Shown here one piece after another: positions 54,435-63,773 of a DNA stretch of 64,000 bases. Below the pieces are notes generated by a model. It did not search any database. It had not been told where the DNA came from and saw nothing but the letters and a program-made list of their open reading frames with translations. Source of the DNA: Dryocola clanedunensis subsp. sulfonylureivorans (lineage in GTDB: Bacteria > Pseudomonadota > Gammaproteobacteria > Enterobacterales > Enterobacteriaceae). Made by a program: the position numbers and the translations under genes. Location of the stretch: the NCBI RefSeq assembly GCF_016756775.1, contig NZ_JAERMU010000020.1, forward strand, positions 22,578 to 86,577. The letters are read 5' to 3'. The stretch's first letter is position 1; each line of letters begins with the position of its first letter.

Positions 54435-54485
54435 TAATCCTGATATAGATTGACGCATTTGTGTCTGTAAACGCCTAATGCACCT
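54435..54485. mobile_element. Right-end scar of an IS3-family element
   Basis: About 50 bp nearly the same as the right end of the IS3 fragment at 36734-36782 (shared TCCTGATATAGATTGACRC and the TAAAACGCCTGATGCA-like tail). No transposase remains. It marks the right side of the lipid cluster. Confidence 0.75.
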
Positions 54486-54662
54486 GCTGTTTGCGAAATA
54501 ACAGATTATATCGTTGGATATTACAGCGCGCACAGGCCGCACGAATATAACTGCGGGTTATCAGAAAATCGATACTGGAAAAACTCTAAAATGGTGGCCA
54601 GTTTGTGTTGGCCACTTCAATAGATAAGCAGGCCCTTAATAGGCCCTGACCGCATGATGAGT

Positions 54663-54860
54663 TCATTGAGGCGGTAACAGAGGACCAGATAATATCTGAA
54701 CTTCATTGATAAACAGGACCTCCTCAGGATTAGATGTCATCCTCCACATACCAAAAACCTCTTCACCAGTTGTTAAATCTTCAACAACCTCGGGCAAAAA
54801 TAGTGCGATCTCCTTACTACCTTTATAATCAACCCAGTAGTACCTGCTGGCCATAATCAT
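54663..54860 (-). CDS. Small hypothetical protein at the end of the polysaccharide operon
   Basis: 65 residues from ATG 54860, with AAGAGGTGAA just upstream (a longer in-frame start at 54941 lacks one). Contains YYWVDYKGSKEIALFLPEVV and ends with a Pro-rich tail. No family recognised. It follows the heparinase-family gene on the same strand. Confidence 0.45.
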   Translation of the reverse strand: MIMASRYYWVDYKGSKEIALFLPEVVEDLTTGEEVFGMWRMTSNPEEVLFINEVQILSGPLLPPQ

Positions 54861-54961
54861 TTCACCTCTTTGACTGTAGTGGTCAACAAAAAGCTTCTCT
54901 GACATCATAAAATCAATTCCGAAAAAACAGTATTTCGCCAATACCTTAATGCTTATGTAGA

Positions 54962-56929
54962 TTATTGTATTCTATCTGTAAGCAGATACAAACCTAGAGT
55001 ATGTACTTTGCCGGATGTCATATCGGTGACAATGACATTGTGCCCTTCCCTGACAATGTCGATATTCCCCTGTCCTGTAAAATCAGTTACAAAGACCTGA
55101 AGCACATGTCGTTCTCTGGAACGAAGCACCAGGTAATCAATTAACGACGTCGAAGGGTTATTCGGTCCTTTTGCCTGAATCAACGTACAGGTATTAGTGG
55201 AGAAACAGGTGATAGAAAGCGGCTCATCAATATGGTAAACCAGCCGTTTTTTTCCCATCAGTGGCTGTTCTTTGGCCTGTGTGACATAAGGATAGCAAAT
55301 TTTGAAATCATGCGAATTTTGCACAACCGACTTATTTTCACTGGCGATATGATATACCCCATCAACACATTGATAGTGCGGATTATGTGTTTCAAGAATA
55401 TCTATCAGCAAATTTTCAGTCACCTTAATGTAACGCCGGAAAATAATGCCATCATATGAATTTTTATCCCACTCTACCCGGACTTTACTGTTCGGCAGTG
55501 CCGGTGGCGTGACCCAGGCAACTTCGGTTACCAGCGTACATACAGTCTCCTTATCTTCCCAGAACAATACCCGCGGTGCTGCCGGCGGTTGGTTAAGCCC
55601 ATTTACACACAACGTATTATGCGCAAAGGTATTTTTATAATAGCCATAATGCAGCGGCGCGCCGTACCCGGTAGTACCCAGGTCAGGAATAACGGCCCTG
55701 TAATTATTAAATACAATAAGGTTTAATCGATCGTAGTGGTCGTGCTCCCCACCATAGGGGCCATGTTTGATGCAAACAGCACGCCCAGGATGGTTCCTGA
55801 TGAGGGTAAATCCTGAGCCAGGATCATGTAGCGTCTTGGCCGGAGGAGGTAACGTTCCCTCAGGTAGATCTTCGCCATAGAAGAGCGCATCAATACTTGT
55901 TCGTGGCATCGACATATAGATATGATTCAGCACCTGCGCGTACTGCGGATCCTGGTAGTAACCATAAGCAAATTCGTAAATATCAGTGTGGACAATTGTT
56001 TCCTGGCCATTAACACAGTCATTAACTTTAGGCATTGTCATATCGGGCATCAGCAGCTTTAACGGCAACGCCAGCATTTGACGGTAATATTTATGCCCCA
56101 TTAAGCTATACGCCCCCTTCTGTGCCAGCTTTTCAAAGGCTATAAATCCCTGTAATGCATACAGATGGTAGTGCAGAGACCCCTCAAACCACATGCCTCC
56201 CGGCAACAAAGCATGCTCAAGTTGATATAAAAGACCGTATTCACCTCTGACCGCAAAATCGAGATATTTTTCGTCGTCCAGAATTGTGCCAATCATGCCG
56301 ATAGTGGCATTAATGATCACTTCATGATTGTGAATTTGACGACAGCGATGCTGCATCATAAATTCTGCGCCGCAACGCAGCAACCGATCGGCGATATAAT
56401 TATATTGTTCATCATTAAGCACTGAGCAGATAATATCAAAACCTCTGGCAAAATCGGCATGGCAGTTTGCCTCACAAAGCGTTTGCGCGTTCGCCTTACC
56501 GGGTCCGTTATAGGGAATATCACCGTGCACCTGATAGTCTGGATAGTATTTTGCATATTGCATCAAGAGTGCAATGACCTTATTCAGATAACCGCTGTCA
56601 TCAGTCAACAGCCAGAGTACAGCCACCTCGTAGCAAGCCCTGGCATTTAATCCGTTTAACCAGCGCCACCACGCACCATAGTAGGGTTCCCCGGTAAAGA
56701 CAGCGCCATCTATCGGACAGCGATGCTTATTCGGAGAGCGTCGCTCCCACTGCAGGCGAACGCTATGTTCAGGACAGAAAAAATAGTGATTCCATGTAGC
56801 ACAACCCGTGGACGGAACTAAAATATCATGATTAAGCACATCACTATTGCGCTCGATGAGCGCATTAATAATTTTCGGTGTTACCCGCGCACGCGCTCTT
56901 GTTATCTGAGCCTGAGTAAATAATTTCAT
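54962..56929 (-). CDS. Heparinase II/III-family oligosaccharide lyase (PL15-like)
   Basis: 655 residues from ATG 56929, chosen for its AGGGG site; an upstream in-frame ATG at 57034 overlaps the small membrane protein gene. The first half is the alpha/alpha barrel with GGMWFEGSLHYHLYALQGF, the second the beta-sandwich domain with KHGPYGGEHDHYDRLNLIVFNN, both hallmarks of heparinase II/III and PL15 exo-oligoalginate lyases. No signal peptide, so it should work in the cytoplasm on imported oligosaccharides. Substrate (oligoalginate or another oligouronide) is not settled. Confidence 0.8.
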   Translation of the reverse strand: MKLFTQAQITRARARVTPKIINALIERNSDVLNHDILVPSTGCATWNHYFFCPEHSVRLQWERRSPNKHRCPIDGAVFTGEPYYGAWWRWLNGLNARACYEVAVLWLLTDDSGYLNKVIALLMQYAKYYPDYQVHGDIPYNGPGKANAQTLCEANCHADFARGFDIICSVLNDEQYNYIADRLLRCGAEFMMQHRCRQIHNHEVIINATIGMIGTILDDEKYLDFAVRGEYGLLYQLEHALLPGGMWFEGSLHYHLYALQGFIAFEKLAQKGAYSLMGHKYYRQMLALPLKLLMPDMTMPKVNDCVNGQETIVHTDIYEFAYGYYQDPQYAQVLNHIYMSMPRTSIDALFYGEDLPEGTLPPPAKTLHDPGSGFTLIRNHPGRAVCIKHGPYGGEHDHYDRLNLIVFNNYRAVIPDLGTTGYGAPLHYGYYKNTFAHNTLCVNGLNQPPAAPRVLFWEDKETVCTLVTEVAWVTPPALPNSKVRVEWDKNSYDGIIFRRYIKVTENLLIDILETHNPHYQCVDGVYHIASENKSVVQNSHDFKICYPYVTQAKEQPLMGKKRLVYHIDEPLSITCFSTNTCTLIQAKGPNNPSTSLIDYLVLRSRERHVLQVFVTDFTGQGNIDIVREGHNVIVTDMTSGKVHTLGLYLLTDRIQ

Positions 56930-57002
56930 AATGCCCCTGTGGTTATTAGCTCTAATGCTATAGATGGCCTGATAAATGGCGTTCATTGTTATGGAATTGT
57001 CA

Positions 57003-57206
57003 TTAACTTCTGCTTTTTTGCTGCCGCAAGGCAACGAGATACGGGGGTATCATCGCAGGCCAGCCAATAAAAAATACCCACCAGACAAACCAACTTTTCA
57101 GACCATTGTAGCGGGAATATATTCCCTGATACTTATGCACCTGCGCAACAAAGTACCCGACAAAGCAATACCATAACAGGCAAGGTAAAAGTGTCTCGAT
57201 ATTCAT
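57003..57206 (-). CDS. Small inner-membrane protein
   Basis: 67 residues, with AGGGGATC before ATG 57206. Two hydrophobic segments (LLPCLLWYCFVGYFVAQV and WFVWWVFFIGWPAMIPPYLVAL). Unknown function; located inside the polysaccharide operon between the two lyases. Confidence 0.65.
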   Translation of the reverse strand: MNIETLLPCLLWYCFVGYFVAQVHKYQGIYSRYNGLKSWFVWWVFFIGWPAMIPPYLVALRQQKSRS

Positions 57207-57261
57207 AGTGATCCCCTATTTTTTCAAAGACTCAATGTCTGTAATACTCGGTTCCATCTCT

Positions 57262-58497
57262 CTAGCGAACTAAAATAGACCCTGGGATCAATATATTGAT
57301 ATCTGTCTTATATTCCTTAGTTAGTTTTTGGGCCTTTTCAGTAAAAATGCTATCGCCGTAAGCTCTAGCGGCACTAAGTACCGGACCGACTGCCTCCTGG
57401 GGCTTATATCTTATCTCTTTGTAAGCCCACTTATCTTTTGACTCTCCCGCCTGCTGATTCAGAAAGAGGAAGGCATTTTTGGTGCTATGACCATCCAGTT
57501 TAAACCCCCAGACATCTTCCCCTATTCTTTCACCATAACGCCCCATTTTCGCGTAAGCGGCAAGCGTAAAGTTGGTGTAGTGGAAAGAACGGCTTCTTTC
57601 AAGTTCTGCGGAAAGCTCCCCTTTGTTATTCACCTGCCCGGCAACCCGACGAAGGGTAAATATTTTTACCTGCTCTTCAGCCTGCGCGAGATCGCCGGTG
57701 AAAAGTGAAAAGGCCGTGACCTGAGCATCGAACCATGCCCCATGGTTATTGTGCCAGTTAGATTCTTCGATCCCATTTTTACTGGTCAGAAGCCATTTCA
57801 GATATTCTGAATACCATTGTTGATAAGCCTTATAATCAGCCACTGGAATGCTGCCGGATGCTTTCAATAGCACGATACTGTCAGCAACATCTATCAGAGC
57901 GCGAGTATCAATGATGCCAATTCCCCGTCCATTAACCACACCGGGTATCGCCTGAGCATAGTTCAGGTTTGGATTCATCCGTGTTGATTTATTCAAAAAC
58001 CAGGTATGCAGCATTTGTTGTGCTTTATTTGCATATTTTACTTCACCGCTGTAAAACCATGCCAGCGACAAAGCCCGGACATCATCAGTAAATTTCACCA
58101 GTCGTTTACTGTCGGTCGCTTCTGTTTTGGCCTCAGGATTTATTTCCCCATCCTTGCGGATATAGGGAAGTTTGCTCACCGTAGCAGGGTTTGGCCACCA
58201 GTAAGGGCCGAAACTATAATAATCATGTTTATCACCGGACGCCGGAACTAACGTTTTGTCTGTAACGGAATAGACTTTATGCCCCAGTGCAGCATTAGCT
58301 TTCTTCAATAACTCAGTATAGGAAGCAGCATATTCGCTACCACTTTGCTTAAGTTTATATTTGATGTTCTCCATCATTGCACAATCGTAGGTCAAGCAAG
58401 CATCAGACTTTTCGACTGCTCGTGGAGCATTGGATGCGGCAAATGAATGTGAACATAACATGCTGAAAACAGTCATCGATATAATTTTATATTTCAT
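57262..58497 (-). CDS. Alginate-lyase-family periplasmic lyase
   Basis: 411 residues with a signal peptide (1-20, ending SHSFA). The mature part is the alpha-barrel alginate lyase domain (PF05426 type): YYSFGPYWWPNP (93-104), WHNNHGAWFDAQ with the NNH motif at 250-252, and ELERSRSFHYTNF at 298-310. The family includes PL5 and PL38 enzymes that cleave alginate or glucuronan by beta-elimination. It would cut the polymer in the periplasm for the porin and symporter on either side. Confidence 0.8.
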   Translation of the reverse strand: MKYKIISMTVFSMLCSHSFAASNAPRAVEKSDACLTYDCAMMENIKYKLKQSGSEYAASYTELLKKANAALGHKVYSVTDKTLVPASGDKHDYYSFGPYWWPNPATVSKLPYIRKDGEINPEAKTEATDSKRLVKFTDDVRALSLAWFYSGEVKYANKAQQMLHTWFLNKSTRMNPNLNYAQAIPGVVNGRGIGIIDTRALIDVADSIVLLKASGSIPVADYKAYQQWYSEYLKWLLTSKNGIEESNWHNNHGAWFDAQVTAFSLFTGDLAQAEEQVKIFTLRRVAGQVNNKGELSAELERSRSFHYTNFTLAAYAKMGRYGERIGEDVWGFKLDGHSTKNAFLFLNQQAGESKDKWAYKEIRYKPQEAVGPVLSAARAYGDSIFTEKAQKLTKEYKTDINILIPGSILVR

Positions 58498-58547
58498 ATT
58501 CTCTCCAGTGTTATTGATAATTCCAGAATGTGGATTGTCAGGTAAAT

Positions 58548-60320
58548 TTACTTAGCCGTCACAGGGGGTGTTTTACTGTGCTTCAGCGTCCCACTACGTT
58601 TGAGAAAATAGCCGATAAGTAAAATGGATGCCGCACACCCAAGGAAGACAATTCTTCCCCATAGAGGATTCGGTATAAGCACCATCAGTAATATTCCATA
58701 CCCCATTAGTTGGGTAATGCTTCCCAGTTTATATTGCTGAATGCGGTCAAACTCCCCTTGCTGATCGTCTGCAATTACCGGGCTTTCAATATTCTCAAAG
58801 AACTGCTCGGCATTCTCTCTTTCTACTGGTGAAAAAGCGGATGGACGATAAAACAACGTCGTCAGGCAGAAGAACCCACCGGTAAACAGTAAATGTGCAG
58901 CAACTGTCATGGTGGTCGTTAACTCGGATCTTTCTCTGGCGGTTAAGGTGATATCAAACAGGCTTGCAGCCCATTGTGCAGTAAATACGTTAATCACCAG
59001 CCATGAAACAAGCATGCCGAAGCATACCGTTCCCCATGCAGCCCAGCGGGGGGTTTTGCGGATAAACATACCGAAGAACAGAGGAACCAGGATCGGCGAC
59101 TGCAACAGCGTCGCGACGCGCATCATCAGTTCAAACAGGCTCAGTTCCTTTAACTGAGCAAACAGCTGAGCGATGATAATGACCAGAATACCGTTGATGA
59201 CTGTGACAACCTGACTGGTGATTAACAGCCCTTTTTCGCTTTGCGGCTGGTTGCGACGGATAATCGGCGACCAGAAGCTACGCACGAAGATCCCGGCGTT
59301 GCGACATAAAGCAGAATCCATAGAGGACATCGTTGCAGCAAAAAGTCCACCGACCAGTAACCCGACGGTCCCCACCGGCATGATTTTCTCGGCAAATACC
59401 AGATATACCGCATCCCTCGCCTTTTTACCCAGCCCGCTGTACTCAACGGCAGCATCGGGTATCAGAATTGCGCTTGACCAGGCAGGAATGAACCAGATAA
59501 GTGACCCCACGGACATCAAAGCCATGGCAAATAAGGCTGCATTTCTGGCATTGCGGGAATCTTTAGCATTCAGGAAACGATAGGAGTCCTGCATGTTATT
59601 GATACTCTGCAATTGCTTCACCAGGAAAAAGAGGAAGGAGCCGACAAGCAGCACACCATAGTTCATGTCAGGCCCCATGATGAAACCACCCGGGAAATTT
59701 TCCACGATTTCGCCAGGCCCACCGACAACCACCAGGGCAACAATGGCACAGGCAACGGAGACAACGGCGATGATCAGGGTTTGCACGAAGTCGCTGGCCA
59801 CAACTCCCCATGCGCCGCTGAGCATTGAAATAAGCAATACTGATATCCCGGTGATCCAGATCGTTAAGGGTAACTCAAAGCCAAATACCGCACTGACGAA
59901 AATTGCCAGACCATTGAGCCATACCCCCCCGGTAAGAATACTTAACGGAATAATTGCCCACGTGAAGAATTGTTCATTTGTTTTACCAAAGCGGGCTCGA
60001 ACGCCTTCCGTGGGAGTATCTACCCGCATTTGACGAAAGCGGTGACTGAACCACCACCAGGAGACTAAATAACCTAGCGCATTGCCGAAAAATACAAACG
60101 TCACAGCAAAACCATCGCTAAATGCCTTACCTGCAGCACCGGTAAAAGTCCATGCAGAAAATTGCGTCATAAACGCCGTGGCTCCCACCATCCACCAAAG
60201 CATTCGTCCACCACCGCGGAAATAATCACTGGAGGATTTACTTGCCATTTTTTTGAATGACAAGCTTATTATTAGCATCAGAATAAAATACCCGATGATA
60301 ACCAGCGTATTTACATTCAT
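58548..60320 (-). CDS. Sodium:solute symporter (SSS family)
   Basis: 590 residues, about 13-14 membrane segments, SLC5-like. The start (YFRGGGRMLWWMVGATAFMTQFSAWTFTGAAG, quoted in part) is typical of SSS carriers. The C-terminus has a cytoplasmic extension with an acidic stretch. In this setting it should import unsaturated oligouronides or monomers across the inner membrane. Confidence 0.88.
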   Translation of the reverse strand: MNVNTLVIIGYFILMLIISLSFKKMASKSSSDYFRGGGRMLWWMVGATAFMTQFSAWTFTGAAGKAFSDGFAVTFVFFGNALGYLVSWWWFSHRFRQMRVDTPTEGVRARFGKTNEQFFTWAIIPLSILTGGVWLNGLAIFVSAVFGFELPLTIWITGISVLLISMLSGAWGVVASDFVQTLIIAVVSVACAIVALVVVGGPGEIVENFPGGFIMGPDMNYGVLLVGSFLFFLVKQLQSINNMQDSYRFLNAKDSRNARNAALFAMALMSVGSLIWFIPAWSSAILIPDAAVEYSGLGKKARDAVYLVFAEKIMPVGTVGLLVGGLFAATMSSMDSALCRNAGIFVRSFWSPIIRRNQPQSEKGLLITSQVVTVINGILVIIIAQLFAQLKELSLFELMMRVATLLQSPILVPLFFGMFIRKTPRWAAWGTVCFGMLVSWLVINVFTAQWAASLFDITLTARERSELTTTMTVAAHLLFTGGFFCLTTLFYRPSAFSPVERENAEQFFENIESPVIADDQQGEFDRIQQYKLGSITQLMGYGILLMVLIPNPLWGRIVFLGCAASILLIGYFLKRSGTLKHSKTPPVTAK

Positions 60321-60464
60321 TCTGGTTTCTCCGTATTAGTTAAATGTATACATCAACCATCTTTTGATTGATGAAACTAATTCCATCAGATTGAAAGCAT
60401 GGTATGACCACCTGATATTTATTATAGTGCCAGGTGTTTCTGGTTTATTGAATAGCGGATATTT

Positions 60465-61160
60465 TCAGAATGAATACACAACACCGACGCGAACACGGGT
60501 TTGTCGATCATTTCGGTCGCTCACCCCGATGTTGCCAACTTCGCTATATCCCGCCCAGTTGCGGTCAAACTTGTACGCCACTTTTGAGTTATATTCTTGA
60601 GAGTAAGGTTTATTATTATTGCGATTAACCCCCTCGGAACTTCTGGCGTAAACGTAATTCAGCTCTGCACGCCATTTTTTCCAGCTAAATCCGGTCCATG
60701 CATCACCGCGGTTTACTTTGTTATCATCTCTCTTCACGTTGGAAGGATAGTGCGTGTAGTCATATCGGTACCGGGCTGCAACATAAAATCCGTTCTCGAA
60801 ATTGTACTGAATCCGAAGATTAGGTTTATATGTTGTGCGGCTATCATTGCTTTCAATATGCATCGCGGGTGTCACAGACAACTGTTTATTTGCTTTCCAG
60901 CGCCAGCTTATCGATTCCTCATGACCATTACCAAGAAAATCAGCAAAAGGCTGGTCGGAATTATCCCCGCCAGAACGCCACTTGGCTTCGATAGAAAAAC
61001 CAATGCCATTTTTAAAACGATGCGATACCAGCATTCTGTTCGCATTTACTTTATCAACCCTCCCTCCATCTATATATTCATGACGCAAATCTACGGAAAT
61101 CGCAGTTGCAAAGGATGGTGCAAAGACTAAAGCAACCAGAGCTATTGATTTCATTTTCAT
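60465..61160 (-). CDS. KdgM-family oligouronide porin
   Basis: 231 residues, signal peptide about 1-20, and a 12-strand barrel ending in Phe (VRVGVVYSF). Typical KdgM features: ISVDLRHEYIDG at the start of the mature part, the many Tyr/Arg-rich strands (YVAARYRYDYTHYPSN), and the closing motif. KdgM admits acidic oligogalacturonates; this one may admit alginate- or glucuronan-derived oligomers given its neighbours. It is the first gene of the operon and lies just after a KdgR-like box. Confidence 0.88.
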   Translation of the reverse strand: MKMKSIALVALVFAPSFATAISVDLRHEYIDGGRVDKVNANRMLVSHRFKNGIGFSIEAKWRSGGDNSDQPFADFLGNGHEESISWRWKANKQLSVTPAMHIESNDSRTTYKPNLRIQYNFENGFYVAARYRYDYTHYPSNVKRDDNKVNRGDAWTGFSWKKWRAELNYVYARSSEGVNRNNNKPYSQEYNSKVAYKFDRNWAGYSEVGNIGVSDRNDRQTRVRVGVVYSF

Positions 61161-61208
61161 TAGTCACCAAACCATTATCAATATGAATGGGATTGAGACA
61201 TTACATTT

Positions 61209-61227
61209 ATTGAAACAGCGTTTCAGT
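61209..61227. promoter_or_regulatory. KdgR-like operator
   Basis: ATTGAAACAGCGTTTCAGT contains the perfect 15-bp symmetric element TGAAAC-AGC-GTTTCA, about 50 bp before the kdgM-like start. It fits the KdgR box (TGAAAC-N3-GTTTCA-type core), the repressor site of pectin catabolism genes in enterobacteria. Confidence 0.72.
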
Positions 61228-61355
61228 GATCAATGTCTAAAAAACACACATAATATAAATCCTCAATCGGCATTAAATAGATCTGGTAAATTACTTTTTT
61301 TTACATATCTTTTAACAAAATTAAATAGAGTTTAAATTTAACTAAATCGTTAAAC

Positions 61356-61367
61356 TTGCGATCGCAA
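61356..61367. promoter_or_regulatory. 12-bp perfect palindrome upstream of kdgM-like gene
   Basis: TTGCGATCGCAA, flanked by A/T-rich bases, about 200 bp before the start. It looks like an operator for a LacI- or GntR-type repressor, but the regulator is not known. Confidence 0.45.
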
Positions 61368-61396
61368 AAGAACATACACAGCAGCAACTTATAAAT

Positions 61397-61410
61397 ATTC
61401 CAATTGGAAT
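61397..61410. promoter_or_regulatory. 14-bp perfect palindrome upstream of kdgM-like gene
   Basis: ATTCCAATTGGAAT. Somewhat like UxuR/ExuR-type uronate regulator sites (TTGG...CCAA style) but with a different centre. Function unproven. Confidence 0.4.
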
Positions 61411-61676
61411 TAAAACGGTTAATTAATTATTTCAGAATAAGTACGACCCTCTATTTCTTCTGACTCCGACTATGACTGGATAATGTTATTACTCATTGAA
61501 AAATAACATGTTGTACATGCGCTCGTACGTCAGTTTTATTTGCAAATAGCTTCGTGCGAATCATTTTATAGTACGGAACACGTATCCCTCACCGAATGAC
61601 CCTGACCCAAAATCCTGTTCCATTCAGAAACAGAATTACGGCATGATAAACACTCCCCTGAACGGAGGTGGTGCCG

Positions 61677-62734
61677 ATGAAAAAGGCACGATTCACTGAA
61701 GAGACAGATTGTCTTTGCCCTAAAGCAGGCTGAGCTGGGTACGTCCGTGCAGGATGTCTGCCGCAAGCAGGGTATCTCCGATGCCACGTTTTAAACCTGG
61801 CGTAAGGAATACGGCGGGATTTCCCCTTCTGAACTCAAGCATATGCGGCAACTGGAAGAAGAAAATCTGCGGCTGAAGAGGCTGGTTGCCGATCTGAGTC
61901 TCGACAAGGCGATGCTGCAGAATGTGCTGGCAAAAAAGAACTAACGCTGGCGCGCCTGCGCGAATTGGTCAGGGATTTGCAGGCCCGCTACGGTGTCAGT
62001 GAGAGACAGGTCTGTTTTGCGCTGCGGCTCAGTCGCAGCTCGTTTCGCTATCGTTCTGTAGCCGCCGACGACAGCACACTGCGGCTGCGCATCCGTGAGA
62101 TCACCGAAACCCGGGTTCATTATGGTTACCGCCGAGTACACGTGATGCTCAGGTGGGAAGGCTGGCGCGATAACCACAAACGGATCTACCGGCTTTACAG
62201 TGAACAGGGGCTGTCACTGCGTCTCAAACGTCCACGTCGCAATAAATCCGCCCAGCGCCGGCAGCCGCAACCTCAGGGGCTGTATCCGAATCACGTCTCG
62301 GACATGGATTTTGTCTCGGACGCGCTGTTTAACGGGCGACGACTGCGCCTGCTGACGGTTATCGACCTTTACACCCGCGAATGCCTGGAGATCTGCGTTC
62401 AGCAGAAGTGGCAGAAATGATGAACAACATAGCGCTCAGGCGTCCTTTACCGCAGTGGCTGAAAACCGATAATGGTTCTGAATTTGCAGGGAAAATGCTG
62501 GACAGGTGGGTGTATGAAAGAGGGTTAAGGATCGACTTCTCACCCCCGGGAACACCGACGGACAACGCTACGGTCGAGTCCTTCAACGGCAGGTTGCGGC
62601 AGGAATGCCTGAACGTGAACTGGTTCATGTCTCTGGAGGATGCATGGTGCAAAATCGAGGCCTGGCGCATACACTATAACCAGAGTCGTCCCCATTCTGC
62701 ACTCGGCTGGATGACGCCCTCCAAATTTGCCTAA
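61677..62734 (+). mobile_element. Decayed IS3-family (IS407-group) element
   Basis: orfA begins at ATG 61677 but has an extra A after codon 9 (GAAGAG-A-CAG) and a later TAT-to-TAA nonsense change (TTTTAAACC). orfA ends with the IS407-group stretch RLKRLVADLSLDKAMLQNVLAKK. orfB runs 61965-62420 and 62381-62734 in two frames, broken near 62390 by what looks like a short deletion; the DDE block LKTDNGSEFAGKMLD and ESFNGRLRQECL is present. Not functional. Confidence 0.85.
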
Positions 62735-62840
62735 AAATCTGCCGGTTGCCTGGATATGCAGCCAGAATTAAGCTGGTTATTCCTGATTATGACTGGATCA
62801 TATTCGAGGTCAAGGTCAATACTGCAGCATTGGCCGACCC

Positions 62841-63773
62841 ATGGCAAAGCAGAATTTTTAAGTCACCAACTGGCGCAACTACAACAAAGCCCTCATCAAC
62901 TGCGGCTCCGTCACTTTCTGGCTTGATGACGAGGATATTCAGGCCTGGTATGGGCCCGCCACACACATCGAGGGGGCGGCCTAGCACTGTTCTGACCTCG
63001 CCATCACCACCGTCCTTGTCGTTAAACGTGTATTCCGCCTGATCCTGCGAGCCGCAAAGGGCTTTATTTATTCATGATGGGGGTTCCTCTTCGTTGTCCG
63101 GATTACACCAGTGTCAGCAAGCGGGCAAAGTCGGTTAATGTCAGTTTTAAAACACCCACCCGGGGCGAAATTGCACATCTGGTGATTGATTCCACAGGGC
63201 TAAAAGTCTTCGGTGAAGGTGAGTGAAAAGTCAAAAAGCACGGCAAAGAGCGCCGTATCTGGCGAAAACTGCATCTGGCTGTTGATCCGAGTACGCATGA
63301 AGTCATCTGCGCGGACCTGTCGCTGAACAATGTCACGGACGCTGAAGCTTTCCCGGGGCTTACCGGCAGACCCACCGAAAAATCAGTTCAGCGGCGGCAG
63401 ACATACACGGCGATGTCATGACGAACTGCGTCGCAAGAAAATCAGCGCGCTCGGGCTACTGGCCAGGTGAGTATGCAGACCGCAATCGTGCTGTTGCGAA
63501 TCAACGGCTGAGCGGGAGCAATGCACGGTGGAAATGGAGAACAGATTACAACCGTCGGTCGATAGCGGAAACGGCAATGTACAGGGTAAAGCAGTTGTTC
63601 GGTGGTTCGCTGACGTTGCGTGACTACGATGGTCAGGTTGCAGAGGCTTTGGCCATGGTGCGTGCGCTGAACATAATGACGAAGGCAGGCATGCCAGAAA
63701 GCGTGCGTATTATCTGACAACTGTAACCGGCTACGAAGATGCTTGCCCCAAAACTGATTTATTCAACAAAGCC
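62841..63773 (+). mobile_element. Decayed IS903-like (IS5 family) element
   Basis: The transposase frame from ATG 62841 (MAKQNF, stop, VTNWRNYNKALI) carries several stop codons and frameshifts, for example GEGE-stop-KVKKHGKE near 63222 and a deletion near 63400. The C-terminus (RSIAETAMYRVKQLFGGSLTL...MPESVRII) ends at 63717. The right inverted repeat GATTTATTCAACAAAGCC is intact at 63756-63773; the left repeat is missing because the IS3 fragment abuts it. Confidence 0.88.
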
